64,000 nucleotides of DNA from Kitasatospora azatica KCTC 9699 (GTDB taxonomy: Bacteria; Actinomycetota; Actinomycetes; Streptomycetales; Streptomycetaceae). The translations under genes were made by a program, and so were the position numbers. The stretch is taken from positions 620,001 to 684,000 of the forward strand of contig NZ_JQMO01000003.1 of NCBI RefSeq assembly GCF_000744785.1. Direction: 5' to 3'. Numbering within the stretch: the first letter of the stretch is position 1; each line of letters opens with the position of its first letter. The notes beneath the pieces were generated by a model that saw only the letters and a list, made by a program, of their open reading frames with translations, had not been told where the DNA came from and made no database searches. Below are positions 48,816-57,495 of the stretch, one piece after another.

Positions 48816-50108
48816 TCAGAAGGTGAACTGCAGGGAGCGGACCCGGTGGTCGAAGCTGGACGGCACCAGCTCGGGCGCGCCGACCGAGCGGACCTCGGGC
48901 AGCCGGGTGTAGAGCTCCCGGTAGAGCGTCTTCAGCTCCTGCCGCGCCAGGTGCGCACCGAGGCAGAAGTGCGGCCCGCCACCGCCGAAGCCGAGCTGGC
49001 GGTTGGGCTCCCGGGTGATGTCGAAGGCGTCGGGGTCGGGGAAGACCGCCTCGTCCCGGTTTGCGGATCCGTAGAAGAGCACCACCTTCTCGCCGCGGGC
49101 CAGCCGGGTGCCGTTCAGCTGATGGTCGGCGGCCAGGGTGCGGCGGAACTGGATGATCGGCGTCGCGTGCCGGACGATCTCCTCCACCGCGCCGTCGAGA
49201 TGACGCTCGGGATCGGCCAGCAGCAGGGCGCGCTGCTCGGGGTGGACGGTGAGCAGGTGCAGCCCGTGCGCGAGGGCGTTGCGGGTGGTCTCCACGCCCG
49301 CCACCAGCAGCAGCGAGAAGAAGGCGCCGAGCTCACGCCCGGTCAGGCCGCGACCGCCCAGATCGGCGCTGACCAGCGCGGAGATCAGGTCGTCGGTGGG
49401 TCGGCGACGGCGCTCCCGGCCGAGCGCGGCGACCATCCGCTGCATCCGGGCCAGCGCCCGCAGCCCCTGCCCGGGCATCCTGATCCGCTCGCGCAACGGC
49501 CTGCGCAGGCCGGTGTGTTCGGAGGCCTGGTCGACCTGGTGCAGGATCTCGGGTCGTAGCTCCTCGGGGATGCCCATCATGGTGCAGATCACCTGGAACG
49601 GGAGCTCGGCGGCCACCGCGGGGACGAAGTCCTCGGGGCGGTGGGCGATCACCTCGTCCACGATCCTGGCCGCGATCGCGCCGATCGACTGCTCGACCCG
49701 GCCGATCAGGCGCGGCGTGAAGGCCCGGGAGACGATCCGGCGCAGCTGGGCGTGGCGCGGATCGTCCAGGTTCACCATCGAGTCGCCGAACAGCGCACGC
49801 ACCCAGCGGGCCGGCTCGGGGGTGGTGACGCCCGGCGCGCTGGCGAAGACCTGCGGGTTGCGGCTGGCCGCGACCACGTCGGCATGGCGGACCAGGGCGT
49901 GGAACCCGCGCGGCCGCCGCAGCAGGCCACCCGGACGCTCGGCGAAGTAGACCGGCGCGGTGAGCGAGCGCAGGTACCGGAAGGCTGCCGCCTGCTCGGC
50001 CGGCGGCAACTGCCAGAAGGCGGGATCGGCGAGGTCGACCGGCGCCGGGGGCGCGGGTGTGCCGACGCCCGACTGCGGCATCAGCCTGGTACGTGCTTGA
50101 TCGGGCAT
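48816..50108 (-). CDS. Cytochrome P450
   Basis: 430 residues from the ATG at 50108. I-helix oxygen-binding motif LLLVAGVETTRN (the Ala-Gly-x-Glu-Thr variant), ExxR in EEIVRHATP, and heme loop FGGGGPHFCLGAHLAR with the ligand Cys. Typical class I bacterial P450. No cluster context that would suggest a substrate; the nearest redox partner is the ferredoxin-reductase-like gene at 46763. Confidence 0.95.
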   Translation of the reverse strand: MPDQARTRLMPQSGVGTPAPPAPVDLADPAFWQLPPAEQAAAFRYLRSLTAPVYFAERPGGLLRRPRGFHALVRHADVVAASRNPQVFASAPGVTTPEPARWVRALFGDSMVNLDDPRHAQLRRIVSRAFTPRLIGRVEQSIGAIAARIVDEVIAHRPEDFVPAVAAELPFQVICTMMGIPEELRPEILHQVDQASEHTGLRRPLRERIRMPGQGLRALARMQRMVAALGRERRRRPTDDLISALVSADLGGRGLTGRELGAFFSLLLVAGVETTRNALAHGLHLLTVHPEQRALLLADPERHLDGAVEEIVRHATPIIQFRRTLAADHQLNGTRLARGEKVVLFYGSANRDEAVFPDPDAFDITREPNRQLGFGGGGPHFCLGAHLARQELKTLYRELYTRLPEVRSVGAPELVPSSFDHRVRSLQFTF

Positions 50109-50264
50109 CGCTGCGCCCCCTCCCCCGGACTCCATTGCGATAACAGAGTGTTCATCAGTGAGTACGAAAGGTTAGCAGTGCGGGGTTCCGGGCGAACTCG
50201 CCCGATCGGGTGATCTCCGGCCCGAGCCTGCCTGGCGGCACCGCCGACCGGGAAGGAGGCTCGC

Positions 50265-51707
50265 TCAGCCCAACCGGCAGAGCCGCCGCTTGCCGGCCTG
50301 CCGCCAGGCGGGCCCGGCGGTCGCCAACGCCTCGGCGGCAGCCGGGCGCTGCGCCGCGTACAGCAGGCCGTAGCCGAAGGTCTCCTCCCCCGCCGCGTGG
50401 GCCTGGGCGGCGAGTTCGGGAAGCAGCCGCTCGGCCACGATCGCGTCCTGGTAGGCGCCCAGTGCGTCCTGGACCGCGCGCATGCACCGCGCCAGGCGGG
50501 CCGCGCCGGCCAGTTCGGCGGTGTAGCGGGCCCGCTTCGCGGCCTTGCGGGCGCCGTGCAGTGCCAGATCGCGGTCGGCGCCCTCGGGCAGCGCCAGGGC
50601 GGCGCGCAACCGCCCGCCGGTGCGCCGCTGTTCGGCCCGGAGCAGCCGCTCCAGCTCCGAGCGGCCACGCTTGGCCCGGTCGCGCAACGGCGGCCGCGCG
50701 GCCACCCGCTCCAGGTTCGCGAGCAGGGTGAAGTAGCGCTCACTGTCCAGGACTTCGCGGGCGACCCGATAGGCCTCGGCGTACCGCTCGGCGAACCGGG
50801 CGGCGATCCCGGTGGCCGGATCGCCGAGTTGCACCGGCAGTCGGGCGGCCTGACCGGCGAGCTGCTCCCCCGTCGTCTCGGCGTCCCGCGCGGCCCCCAG
50901 GACCTGGCCGAGCCAGCGCAGTTCCGTGCCGAGCTCGCGCACCTCCCGTTTCCGCAACAGCTTCTCGCAGCTCGCCAGGACGCTGCGCAGCCGCCGCGCG
51001 CAGACCCGCATCCGGTGCACGGCGTCCGCCTCGTCGCGGCGCACCGCACCGTCCAGGGCGAGCAGTTCGGCGTTCTGCCGGCGCAGGAAGGCCACCAGCG
51101 CCGCCGCCGCGCTGCCCGCCTTGGGCAGCCTCCCGGCCCGCCCGACCGGCAGCTCGGTCAGGCCCTGCGCGCGCAGCAGACCGTCCAGGGCGTCCAGCAG
51201 TCGGCGGCTCCCGTCGACCAGCGTGGCCCGGGTCCGCGACCAACCCGCGACCCGTCCCGCGCCGGTGAGGAACTCGGCCTGCACCGCGCTGCACTCCAGC
51301 TCCGCGAGGGTGCGCCCGCCCTGGTCGAGCAGCGCCGAGCGCTCCCGGCGGGTCCGTAGCCGCAGCACCGGCTGCAGCGGCCGGCCGCCGACATAGGACT
51401 GCACCCGGTCGAGGAGTTCCGTCGGCGGGGCGGGCGGCGCGGACGCGGCCCCTGGGACCGGGGCCGGCGGTGCGGCGCGGTGCTCCTCGCCGTTCGGCAG
51501 GGTGAGCGTCCACCCGGCGTCCAGGTCCTGCTCCAGTACTCCGCCGTGTGCGAGCAGCCGCAGGTCGGAGCTGTCCCAGCGCACCCGCACCGCCGCCGTC
51601 GGCAGCGCCTCGACCACCTCCGCCACGCGCGCGAGTCCGTGCGGGCGCAGGGGCTCGGTCGGCAGTCCCTGGTACGTCCGCGTGGTCTCGGCCTGTGCGG
51701 TGGCCAT
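50265..51707 (-). CDS. CYTH-CHAD domain protein
   Basis: 480 residues from the ATG at 51707. The N-terminal half is a CYTH-like barrel in degenerate form (VLRLRTRRERSALLDQGGRT, LAELECSAVQAEFLTG). The C-terminal 280 residues are a CHAD domain with its conserved His and Arg helices (AVHRMRVCARRLRSVLASC, LHGARKAAKRARYTAEL). CHAD domains bind inorganic polyphosphate; CYTH members are triphosphatases or adenylate cyclases. The usual EXEXK start of an active CYTH is not seen, so polyphosphate binding without hydrolysis is likely. Confidence 0.85.
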   Translation of the reverse strand: MATAQAETTRTYQGLPTEPLRPHGLARVAEVVEALPTAAVRVRWDSSDLRLLAHGGVLEQDLDAGWTLTLPNGEEHRAAPPAPVPGAASAPPAPPTELLDRVQSYVGGRPLQPVLRLRTRRERSALLDQGGRTLAELECSAVQAEFLTGAGRVAGWSRTRATLVDGSRRLLDALDGLLRAQGLTELPVGRAGRLPKAGSAAAALVAFLRRQNAELLALDGAVRRDEADAVHRMRVCARRLRSVLASCEKLLRKREVRELGTELRWLGQVLGAARDAETTGEQLAGQAARLPVQLGDPATGIAARFAERYAEAYRVAREVLDSERYFTLLANLERVAARPPLRDRAKRGRSELERLLRAEQRRTGGRLRAALALPEGADRDLALHGARKAAKRARYTAELAGAARLARCMRAVQDALGAYQDAIVAERLLPELAAQAHAAGEETFGYGLLYAAQRPAAAEALATAGPAWRQAGKRRLCRLG

Positions 51708-51787
51708 AGGTCCAAGCTTCCCGCGCCGTCGCGCTTCCTGCACCCCATCACCGGCCGGGGCCGTCGACCTGGCGCGAAGCGGCTACC

Positions 51788-52999
51788 TCACCCGACCCCG
51801 CCCCTGCTCAGGAAGCGTTCGACCGGCAGGGTCGCCGCGCCGCGGGCCACCGCGTCGGGGCCGAGCTCGCCCAGCACGATCCGGGCCTGGCTGAACGGGT
51901 GCCGCAATGCGTGCCGGGCGGCTGCCTGCTGGATGTGCGGCAGCAGCTCGCCGCCGAGCAGGAGTCCGGCCCAGCCGCCGAGCACGATCAGTTCCGGGTT
52001 CACCAGGTTGATCAGGTTCCCCAGGCCGATCCCCAGGTACTCCCCCGCCTCCTCAAGTACCTTCTGTGCGGCGGAGACTGATGTCACGTCAGCCGTGCTG
52101 GACGGAGAGGCTGCTGCCAGGACGGCTGCCAGCGTCGCCTCCTCCCCGTCCCCCGAGTCCCGGCCGCCCAGCTCGTGGTACCGCTCGACCAGCGCCGTGG
52201 CACCGACGTAGGCCTCCAGGCAGCCGAGTGCGCCGCAGCGGCAGGCCCGACCGCCGGCCTGGACCGTGGTGTGGCCCCATTCGCCCGCGCTGCCGCCGAC
52301 GCCGCGGTAGGGCGCGCCGTCCAGCACCAGGGAGGCGCCGATGCCCGAGCCGAGCAGCGCGATCACGGCGGTGCGGGCGCCGCGGCCGGCGCCGAACCAG
52401 AGCTCGGCCTGTCCCATGGTGGTGGCGCCGTTGTCGATGTGCACGGGCAGTTCGGTGAACTCGCCGATCAGCCGGGCCAGCGGTACGGCCCGCCAGCCGG
52501 TGGTCTGGCCGTGCACCAGCGTCTCGGGCCCGTGCTCGACCACCCCCGGGACGCCGATGCCGAGTCCGAGCAGCGGCGCGGTGGCCTGGGCGGTGACCGT
52601 GCGCAGGCCGTCGGCGAGCGCCGCCAGGGCGGCCGCCGGGTCGTGCTGTCCCGGCGTCAGGGCGACTTCCACCCGGGCCCGTTCGGTCAGGTCGAGGTCG
52701 TAGAGCTCGACCCTGACCCGGGTCTCGCCGATGTCCACCCCGATCACCTGGCGCGCGCTCGGGTCGACCCGGAGCAGCACCCGTGGCCGGCCACCGTCGG
52801 AGCCGAGGGTGCCGGCCTCGACCAGCAGGCCGTCCTCGATCAGCTCGCCGGTGACGGTGCTGACCGCGCCGGGGCTCAGCCGGGTGTGGTGGATCAGGTC
52901 CTGGCGGGCCAGTGGTCCGTGGAACCAGAGTCGGCGCAGCAGCACGGCGCGGTTGGCGCGGCGCAGGTCGCGGACGGTCTGCGGCGGCTGCGCAGCCAT
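51788..52999 (-). CDS. ROK family transcriptional repressor
   Basis: 403 residues from the ATG at 52999. N-terminal winged helix (TVRDLRRANRAVLLRRLWFH...LSPGAVSTVTGELIEDGLL), then a ROK sugar-kinase-like domain with the phosphate motif VIGVDIGETRVRVEL, the GVPGVVEHG loop, and the ROK zinc motif CRCGALGCLEAYVG. NagC/XylR-type repressors of this class bind a sugar and control glycoside use. Divergent from the secreted GH30 gene, which is its most likely target. Confidence 0.9.
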   Translation of the reverse strand: MAAQPPQTVRDLRRANRAVLLRRLWFHGPLARQDLIHHTRLSPGAVSTVTGELIEDGLLVEAGTLGSDGGRPRVLLRVDPSARQVIGVDIGETRVRVELYDLDLTERARVEVALTPGQHDPAAALAALADGLRTVTAQATAPLLGLGIGVPGVVEHGPETLVHGQTTGWRAVPLARLIGEFTELPVHIDNGATTMGQAELWFGAGRGARTAVIALLGSGIGASLVLDGAPYRGVGGSAGEWGHTTVQAGGRACRCGALGCLEAYVGATALVERYHELGGRDSGDGEEATLAAVLAAASPSSTADVTSVSAAQKVLEEAGEYLGIGLGNLINLVNPELIVLGGWAGLLLGGELLPHIQQAAARHALRHPFSQARIVLGELGPDAVARGAATLPVERFLSRGGVG

Positions 53000-53108
53000 C
53001 AGGCGCTGCCTCCTTCCGATCGGTGTCGGCTCGGTGTCGGCGCGGCGCCCTGTTGGCGGCGGCCTTGCGGTGGGCGCAAGTCTGCCTGACCGACGCGGTT
53101 GCGCGCAC

Positions 53109-53138
53109 CCTTGACGGCGATACGGCGGGCTCAGTTTA
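53109..53138 (+). promoter_or_regulatory. Possible sigma-70-type promoter for the GH30 gene
   Basis: TTGACG (53109-53114), 18 bp, then TTTAAT (53133-53138), on the plus strand, about 105 bp before the GH30 start. An AGTTT...AAACT inverted pair (53131-53135, 53151-53155) overlaps the -10 and could be a repressor site. Weak evidence. Confidence 0.4.
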
Positions 53139-53244
53139 ATCACGTCGCAAAGAAACTCCGCGAACAGCGGTCGCACCAGCTCCCCGCACTGCCTCAACTC
53201 CCGTCCCCACCCGAGAGCCCCCAGCTGAGAGGCAGCACCTCCCC

Positions 53245-55116
53245 ATGCGCCCACCCACCCGCTTCCGCAGCCGAGCCGTCGCGCTGCTCGGCTCCGCCAC
53301 GCTCGCGCTCGGCGGCCTGCTGGCCGTCCCCACCAGCGCCGGCGCCGCCGGCGGCCAGGTCAACGTCTGGCTGACCAGCACCAACGACTCCGGCGGACGG
53401 ACCGTCACCCGCGGCCTGCAGCCGCAGGCGCCGGTCTCGCTCACCACCGGTACCGGCACCGGTGACCAGACCGTCACGGTCAACGAGTCCACCCGCTACC
53501 AGCAGTTCACCGGCGCCGGCGCCTCGTTCACCGACACCGCCGCCTGGCTGCTGAACAGCAGCGGCGCGCTCACCGGCAGCACCCGCGGCACGGTGATGCG
53601 CAACCTGTTCGACCCGGTGAACGGCATCGGCCTGGACTTCCTGCGCAACCCGATGGGCGCCTCCGACCTGGCTCGTTACAGCTACACCTTCGACGACGTG
53701 CCGGCCGGTCAGAGCGACCCGAACCTCAACTCCTTCTCCATCGCGCACGACCTGGCCGACGTGCTGCCCCTGACCAAGCAGGCGCAGCAGCTCAACCCGG
53801 CCGTCAAGGTGATGGGCACGCCGTGGACGGCGCCGGCCTGGATGAAGGACAACGGCTCGTTCAACCAGGGCTGGCTGCAGTCCCAGTACTACGCCGCCTA
53901 CGCGCAGTACTTCGTCAAGTACCTGCAGGCCTACCAGGCCAACGGCGTGCACGTGGACTACGTCACCGCGCAGAACGAGCCCACCTGCTGCGGCGGTTAC
54001 CCGTCGATGCAGTGGAACGGCCCCGGGCTGCACTACTTCGTCGGCAGCAACCTGCTGCCCGCCCTGCACGCGGCCGGCCTCAGCACCAAGGTCCTGGCCC
54101 TGGACTGGAACTGGGACCAGTACGCGGGCTACGCCCAGCCGACGGTGGACGACGCGGCGATCCGCAGCGACTCGCTCTTCGGCGGCATGGCCTGGCACGG
54201 CTACGGCGGCGACGTCTCCGAGCAGACCACCGTGCACAATCAGTACCCGAACCTGGACGCCTTCGACACCGAGCACTCCGGCGGCACCTGGGTCGCCGAC
54301 CAGCAGCGCGAGGACATGCTCAACATCATCGACTACACCCGCAACTGGGGTAAGTCGGTGGTCAAGTGGTCGCTCGCGGTGGACCAGAACATGGGTCCGC
54401 ACAACGGCGGTTGCGGCACCTGCACCGGTCTGGTCACGGTGCACAACGGCGACTCGCGCAGCGGCCAGGTGGACTACACGGTCGAGTACTACGATCTGGG
54501 CCAGCTGACCAAGTTCGTCAAGCCCGGCGCCTACCGGATCGACTCCACGGCCAACTCGGCGGTGCCGAACGTCGCCTGGCTCAACCCGGACGGTTCGAAG
54601 GCCCTGGTCGCCTACAACGACAGCGGCAGCGTGCAGAACCTGCGGGTCAACTGGGGCAGCCAGTCCTTCGGTTACAACCTGCCCGCGCACACCTCGGCCA
54701 CCTTCACCTGGGGCGGCACCCAGTCCTCGGCGCCGACCGGTGCGATCACCGGCTACGGCGGCAAGTGCGTGGACGTGGCCGGCGCCAACTCCGCCAACGG
54801 CACCGCCGTCCAGCTCTACGACTGCAACGGCACCAACGCCCAGCAGTGGACGGTGCCGGGCGACGGCACCCTGCGGGCCCTCGGCAAGTGCCTGGACCTG
54901 ACCGCGGCCGGCACCGCCAACGGCACCCAGACCCAGCTCTACGACTGCAACGGCACCGGCGCCCAGCAGTGGACCGCCACCGCCTCGCACCAACTGGTCA
55001 ACCCGCAGTCCGGCCGCTGCCTGGACGCCACCGGACCGAGCTCCGCCAACGGCACCCGGCTGCAGATCTGGGACTGCGGCGGCGGCGCCAACCAGTCCTG
55101 GACACTCCCCAGCTGA
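53245..55116 (+). CDS. Secreted GH30 glycanase with C-terminal ricin-type lectin domain
   Basis: 623 residues. Signal peptide at 1-36 (RFRSRAVALLGSATLALGGL ending in Ala-Gly-Ala-Ala). The GH30 (beta/alpha)8 barrel carries the acid/base Glu in VTAQNEPTCCGGYPS and the nucleophile Glu in FDTEHSGGTW, with an attached beta-sandwich. The last 125 residues are a CBM13/ricin-B trefoil with three repeats, each with CVDVAGANSANG/CLDLTAAGTANG/CLDATGPSSANG and a QQW or QSW motif. Likely targets beta-1,6-glucan, xylan or glucosylceramide-type links; the subfamily cannot be fixed. Divergent from the ROK repressor. Confidence 0.9.
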   Translation: MRPPTRFRSRAVALLGSATLALGGLLAVPTSAGAAGGQVNVWLTSTNDSGGRTVTRGLQPQAPVSLTTGTGTGDQTVTVNESTRYQQFTGAGASFTDTAAWLLNSSGALTGSTRGTVMRNLFDPVNGIGLDFLRNPMGASDLARYSYTFDDVPAGQSDPNLNSFSIAHDLADVLPLTKQAQQLNPAVKVMGTPWTAPAWMKDNGSFNQGWLQSQYYAAYAQYFVKYLQAYQANGVHVDYVTAQNEPTCCGGYPSMQWNGPGLHYFVGSNLLPALHAAGLSTKVLALDWNWDQYAGYAQPTVDDAAIRSDSLFGGMAWHGYGGDVSEQTTVHNQYPNLDAFDTEHSGGTWVADQQREDMLNIIDYTRNWGKSVVKWSLAVDQNMGPHNGGCGTCTGLVTVHNGDSRSGQVDYTVEYYDLGQLTKFVKPGAYRIDSTANSAVPNVAWLNPDGSKALVAYNDSGSVQNLRVNWGSQSFGYNLPAHTSATFTWGGTQSSAPTGAITGYGGKCVDVAGANSANGTAVQLYDCNGTNAQQWTVPGDGTLRALGKCLDLTAAGTANGTQTQLYDCNGTGAQQWTATASHQLVNPQSGRCLDATGPSSANGTRLQIWDCGGGANQSWTLPS

Positions 55117-55128
55117 CGATCAGTCACC

Positions 55129-55469
55129 TCACGACCGGTCGGGGAGCGGATGCCGCACCCCGGCCGGCCGCTCGGTGCGGTCCAGTTCCTCGTCCAGGGC
55201 GATGGCCGCAGCGATCAGGGCCAGGTGGGTGAAGGCCTGGGGGAAGTTGCCGAGCTGCTCCCCGGACGGGCCGATCTCCTCGGCGAACAGGCCGACGTGG
55301 TTGGCGTAGGTGAGCATCTTGTCGAAGGCGTAGCGGGCCTGGTCGAGCCGCCCCGCGCGGGCCAGCGCCTCGACGTAGAGGAAGCTGCAGAGGTTGAAGG
55401 TGCCTTCGGAGCCGCGCAGTGCAGGTCGCCGACCATGCCCTGGTCCGCGATGTCCGGGTACTCGTTCAC
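55129..55469 (-). pseudogene. GH15 glucoamylase/trehalase-like gene with a large internal deletion
   Basis: The gene starts well (GTG at 55469, AGGAGG box) with the family N-terminus [16 protein letters not shown]. It then jumps, at a CTGC sequence near 55412-55418, straight to the family C-terminus [20 protein letters not shown]...[20 protein letters not shown], in a different frame. About 480 codons, including the catalytic core, are missing. The remaining open frame (55129-55317) is only the C-terminal end. Not functional. Confidence 0.8.
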
Positions 55470-55701
55470 GGTGCCTCCTGGGTCGGGCGACACCCGGCGG
55501 TCACCCAGCCGTCGGAGTGCCGCCTGCGACCCTAACCAGCGGATCGGGCCGGCGAATCACCCCGCGCGGGTGACGGACCGGCGCGCGGAAATCACCCGTC
55601 GAGGGTGGTCCGCGAGGTGCGAGGAACAGCGAACGTGGAAGCGGGGGCGCCGGGCCCTCCTGCGGTCGGTCCGGCTGACGTCCGGCGACGGGAGACAGGC
55701 C

Positions 55702-56100
55702 ATGCACGACTATCCGCTGCTGAACATCTTCCTCACCACCATGTGGTTCTTCCTCTGGGTGCTGTGGATCATGTTGCTGTTCCGCGTCTTCGCCGACCTG
55801 TTCCGCGACGACACGGTGAGTGGCTGGGGGAAGGCCGGCTGGTCGGTGTTCCTGATCCTGCTGCCGTTCCTCGGCGTGTTCGTCTACCTGATCGCCCGCG
55901 GCAAGGGCATGGGAATGCGCGAGATGGCCCAGGCCCAGCAGGCGGAGCAGGACTTCCGCAGCTACGTGAAGGAGGCGGCCGGCTCCGAAGCGGCGCCGAC
56001 CGGTGCGGCGGCCGAGTTGGCCCGGCTGGCCGAGCTGCGGCGCAACGGCGACATCTCGGAGGAGGAGTTCCAGCGCGCGAAGGCCCTTGTCCTGGAGTGA
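55702..56100 (+). CDS. Membrane SHOCT-domain protein
   Basis: 132 residues from the ATG at 55702. Two TM helices near the N-terminus (FLTTMWFFLWVLWIMLLFRV and WSVFLILLPFLGVFVYLIAR) make a PLDc_N-like module. A helical linker and a C-terminal SHOCT motif follow (LARLAELRRNGDISEEEFQR). SHOCT segments are short oligomerisation helices. First of four small genes leading to the MFS exporter. Confidence 0.85.
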   Translation: MHDYPLLNIFLTTMWFFLWVLWIMLLFRVFADLFRDDTVSGWGKAGWSVFLILLPFLGVFVYLIARGKGMGMREMAQAQQAEQDFRSYVKEAAGSEAAPTGAAAELARLAELRRNGDISEEEFQRAKALVLE

Positions 56101-56133
56101 CCCGCCGGGCCACGACACACACCGGAGGTTTCG

Positions 56134-56631
56134 ATGGCAACCGCACAGCACAACGTGCCGCTGGGGAGTCGGCAGGCACCGGGGGACGCCCACGGCGAGA
56201 CGATGTTGACGTTCGCCGCCGTCATGATGGGAATCCTGGCACTGTTCAACGGACTTGACGGCATCGCGGCGATCAACCACTCCCATGTGTTCGTCGGGAA
56301 CGCCCACTACGTCTTCGGGGATCTGCGGGCCTGGGGGTGGGCGATCCTCGCACTGGCGATCGCTCAGGGCTTCACCGTGGTGGGCATCCTCGCCCGGGTG
56401 CAGGTGGCCCGTTGGTTCGGCGTCGCGGTGCTGGCCCTGAACGGTTTCGCCCAGATGGCGTTCATCCCGTCGTACCCCGTCTGGTCGGTGCTGATCCTCG
56501 GCGTCGACGTCATCGCGCTCTACGCACTGGTCGCATACGGCGGCCCCAGGACACCGGTGGAGCAGGGGGGCACCACGTACGCCGAGACCACCGAGCGCCG
56601 GGAGGACCCCGGCCCGCCCCGGTCAGCCTGA
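56134..56631 (+). CDS. Four-helix membrane protein (DUF7144-like)
   Basis: 165 residues with four TM helices: LTFAAVMMGILALFNGLDGI, WGWAILALAIAQGFTVVGIL, WFGVAVLALNGFAQMAFIP and WSVLILGVDVIALYALVAY. The pattern with a first-loop INHSHVF/Y-VFGDL segment matches the DUF7144 membrane family. Function unknown. Same strand and close spacing (33 bp) with its neighbours. Confidence 0.75.
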   Translation: MATAQHNVPLGSRQAPGDAHGETMLTFAAVMMGILALFNGLDGIAAINHSHVFVGNAHYVFGDLRAWGWAILALAIAQGFTVVGILARVQVARWFGVAVLALNGFAQMAFIPSYPVWSVLILGVDVIALYALVAYGGPRTPVEQGGTTYAETTERREDPGPPRSA

Positions 56632-56652
56632 CCTCTCATCCCAGGAGCTGTC

Positions 56653-57135
56653 GTGAGCAACGAACCCAACGAACAGGCCGGCCCCAACGAAGAGGCCGGC
56701 GAGACGATCGAGCCGGGCCCCATCGACTACTTGGTCCTCGAGTTCCCCGGCACCCGGCTGACCGGCGAAGGCCTGCCACTGCTCGTCGACCTGGTCGACC
56801 GCGGGATCATCCGCATCCTCGACCTGACCTTCGTCACCAAGGAGGCGGACGGCACGGTGGTCGGCATCCAGCTGGCCGACGTGACCGGTGACGGCCAGCT
56901 GGACCTCACCGTCTTCGAGGGCGCCGCCTCCGGGCTGCTGGACCAGGGCGACGTCGCCGAGGCCGGCTCGCTCCTCGCGCCGGGCAACTCCGCCGCCGTC
57001 CTGCTCTACGAGAACCTGTGGGCGGCGCCACTGGCCGCAGCCCTGCGCCGGGCCGGTGCCCGCATGATCGCCGGCGGACGGGTCCCGGTGCAGGACATCA
57101 TCGAGACGCTCGACGCGCTCGACTCCAAGGTCTGA
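56653..57135 (+). CDS. DUF6325 family protein
   Basis: 160 residues, GTG start. After an acidic leader of about 22 residues comes the DUF6325 pattern: GPIDYLVLEFPGTRLTGEGL, LVDLVDRGIIRILDLTFVTK, and VLLYENLWAAPLAAALRRAG. The family is soluble, of unknown function, and typically encoded beside SHOCT proteins, as here. Confidence 0.85.
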   Translation: MSNEPNEQAGPNEEAGETIEPGPIDYLVLEFPGTRLTGEGLPLLVDLVDRGIIRILDLTFVTKEADGTVVGIQLADVTGDGQLDLTVFEGAASGLLDQGDVAEAGSLLAPGNSAAVLLYENLWAAPLAAALRRAGARMIAGGRVPVQDIIETLDALDSKV

Positions 57136-57171
57136 ACCCCTCGCCACCCCCGCTACCCCTGGGAGGAAACC

Positions 57172-57471
57172 ATGCCCGGACTACTTCGCGGAGTCGCCCG
57201 TACCGCGGTCGTCGCCGGAACGGCCACCGCGGTCTCCAACCGTGTGTCCCGTCGCCAGGCCGGCCGCTGGGCCCAGCAGGAAGCCGCCGCCCAGCCGGCG
57301 CCTCCAGCAGCGCCCCCGGCGGCGCCCCCGGCCGCACCGCCACCCGCGGCTCCGGCCGCCTCCATGGACGAGAAGCTCGACCAGCTGAAGGAACTCGCCA
57401 CCCTCAAGGAGCAGGGCGTCCTCACCGAGGAGGAGTTCGCCGCCCAGAAGGCCCGCGTGCTCGCCGGCTGA
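57172..57471 (+). CDS. SHOCT-domain protein
   Basis: 99 residues, ATG after a GGGAGG box. A basic helical N-terminus (GVARTAVVAGTATAVSNRVS), an Ala/Pro-rich linker made of near-repeats (about 40-60), and a C-terminal SHOCT motif (LKELATLKEQGVLTEEEFAA). Almost always paired with DUF6325. Role unknown. Confidence 0.9.
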   Translation: MPGLLRGVARTAVVAGTATAVSNRVSRRQAGRWAQQEAAAQPAPPAAPPAAPPAAPPPAAPAASMDEKLDQLKELATLKEQGVLTEEEFAAQKARVLAG

Positions 57472-57495
57472 CCCGTGGGATGACCTGGAGGCGTC

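Noticed and set aside
46763..50108. P450 redox operon with the ferredoxin reductase
   Set aside because: The genes are on opposite strands, separated by a lipoprotein gene, and no ferredoxin is present.
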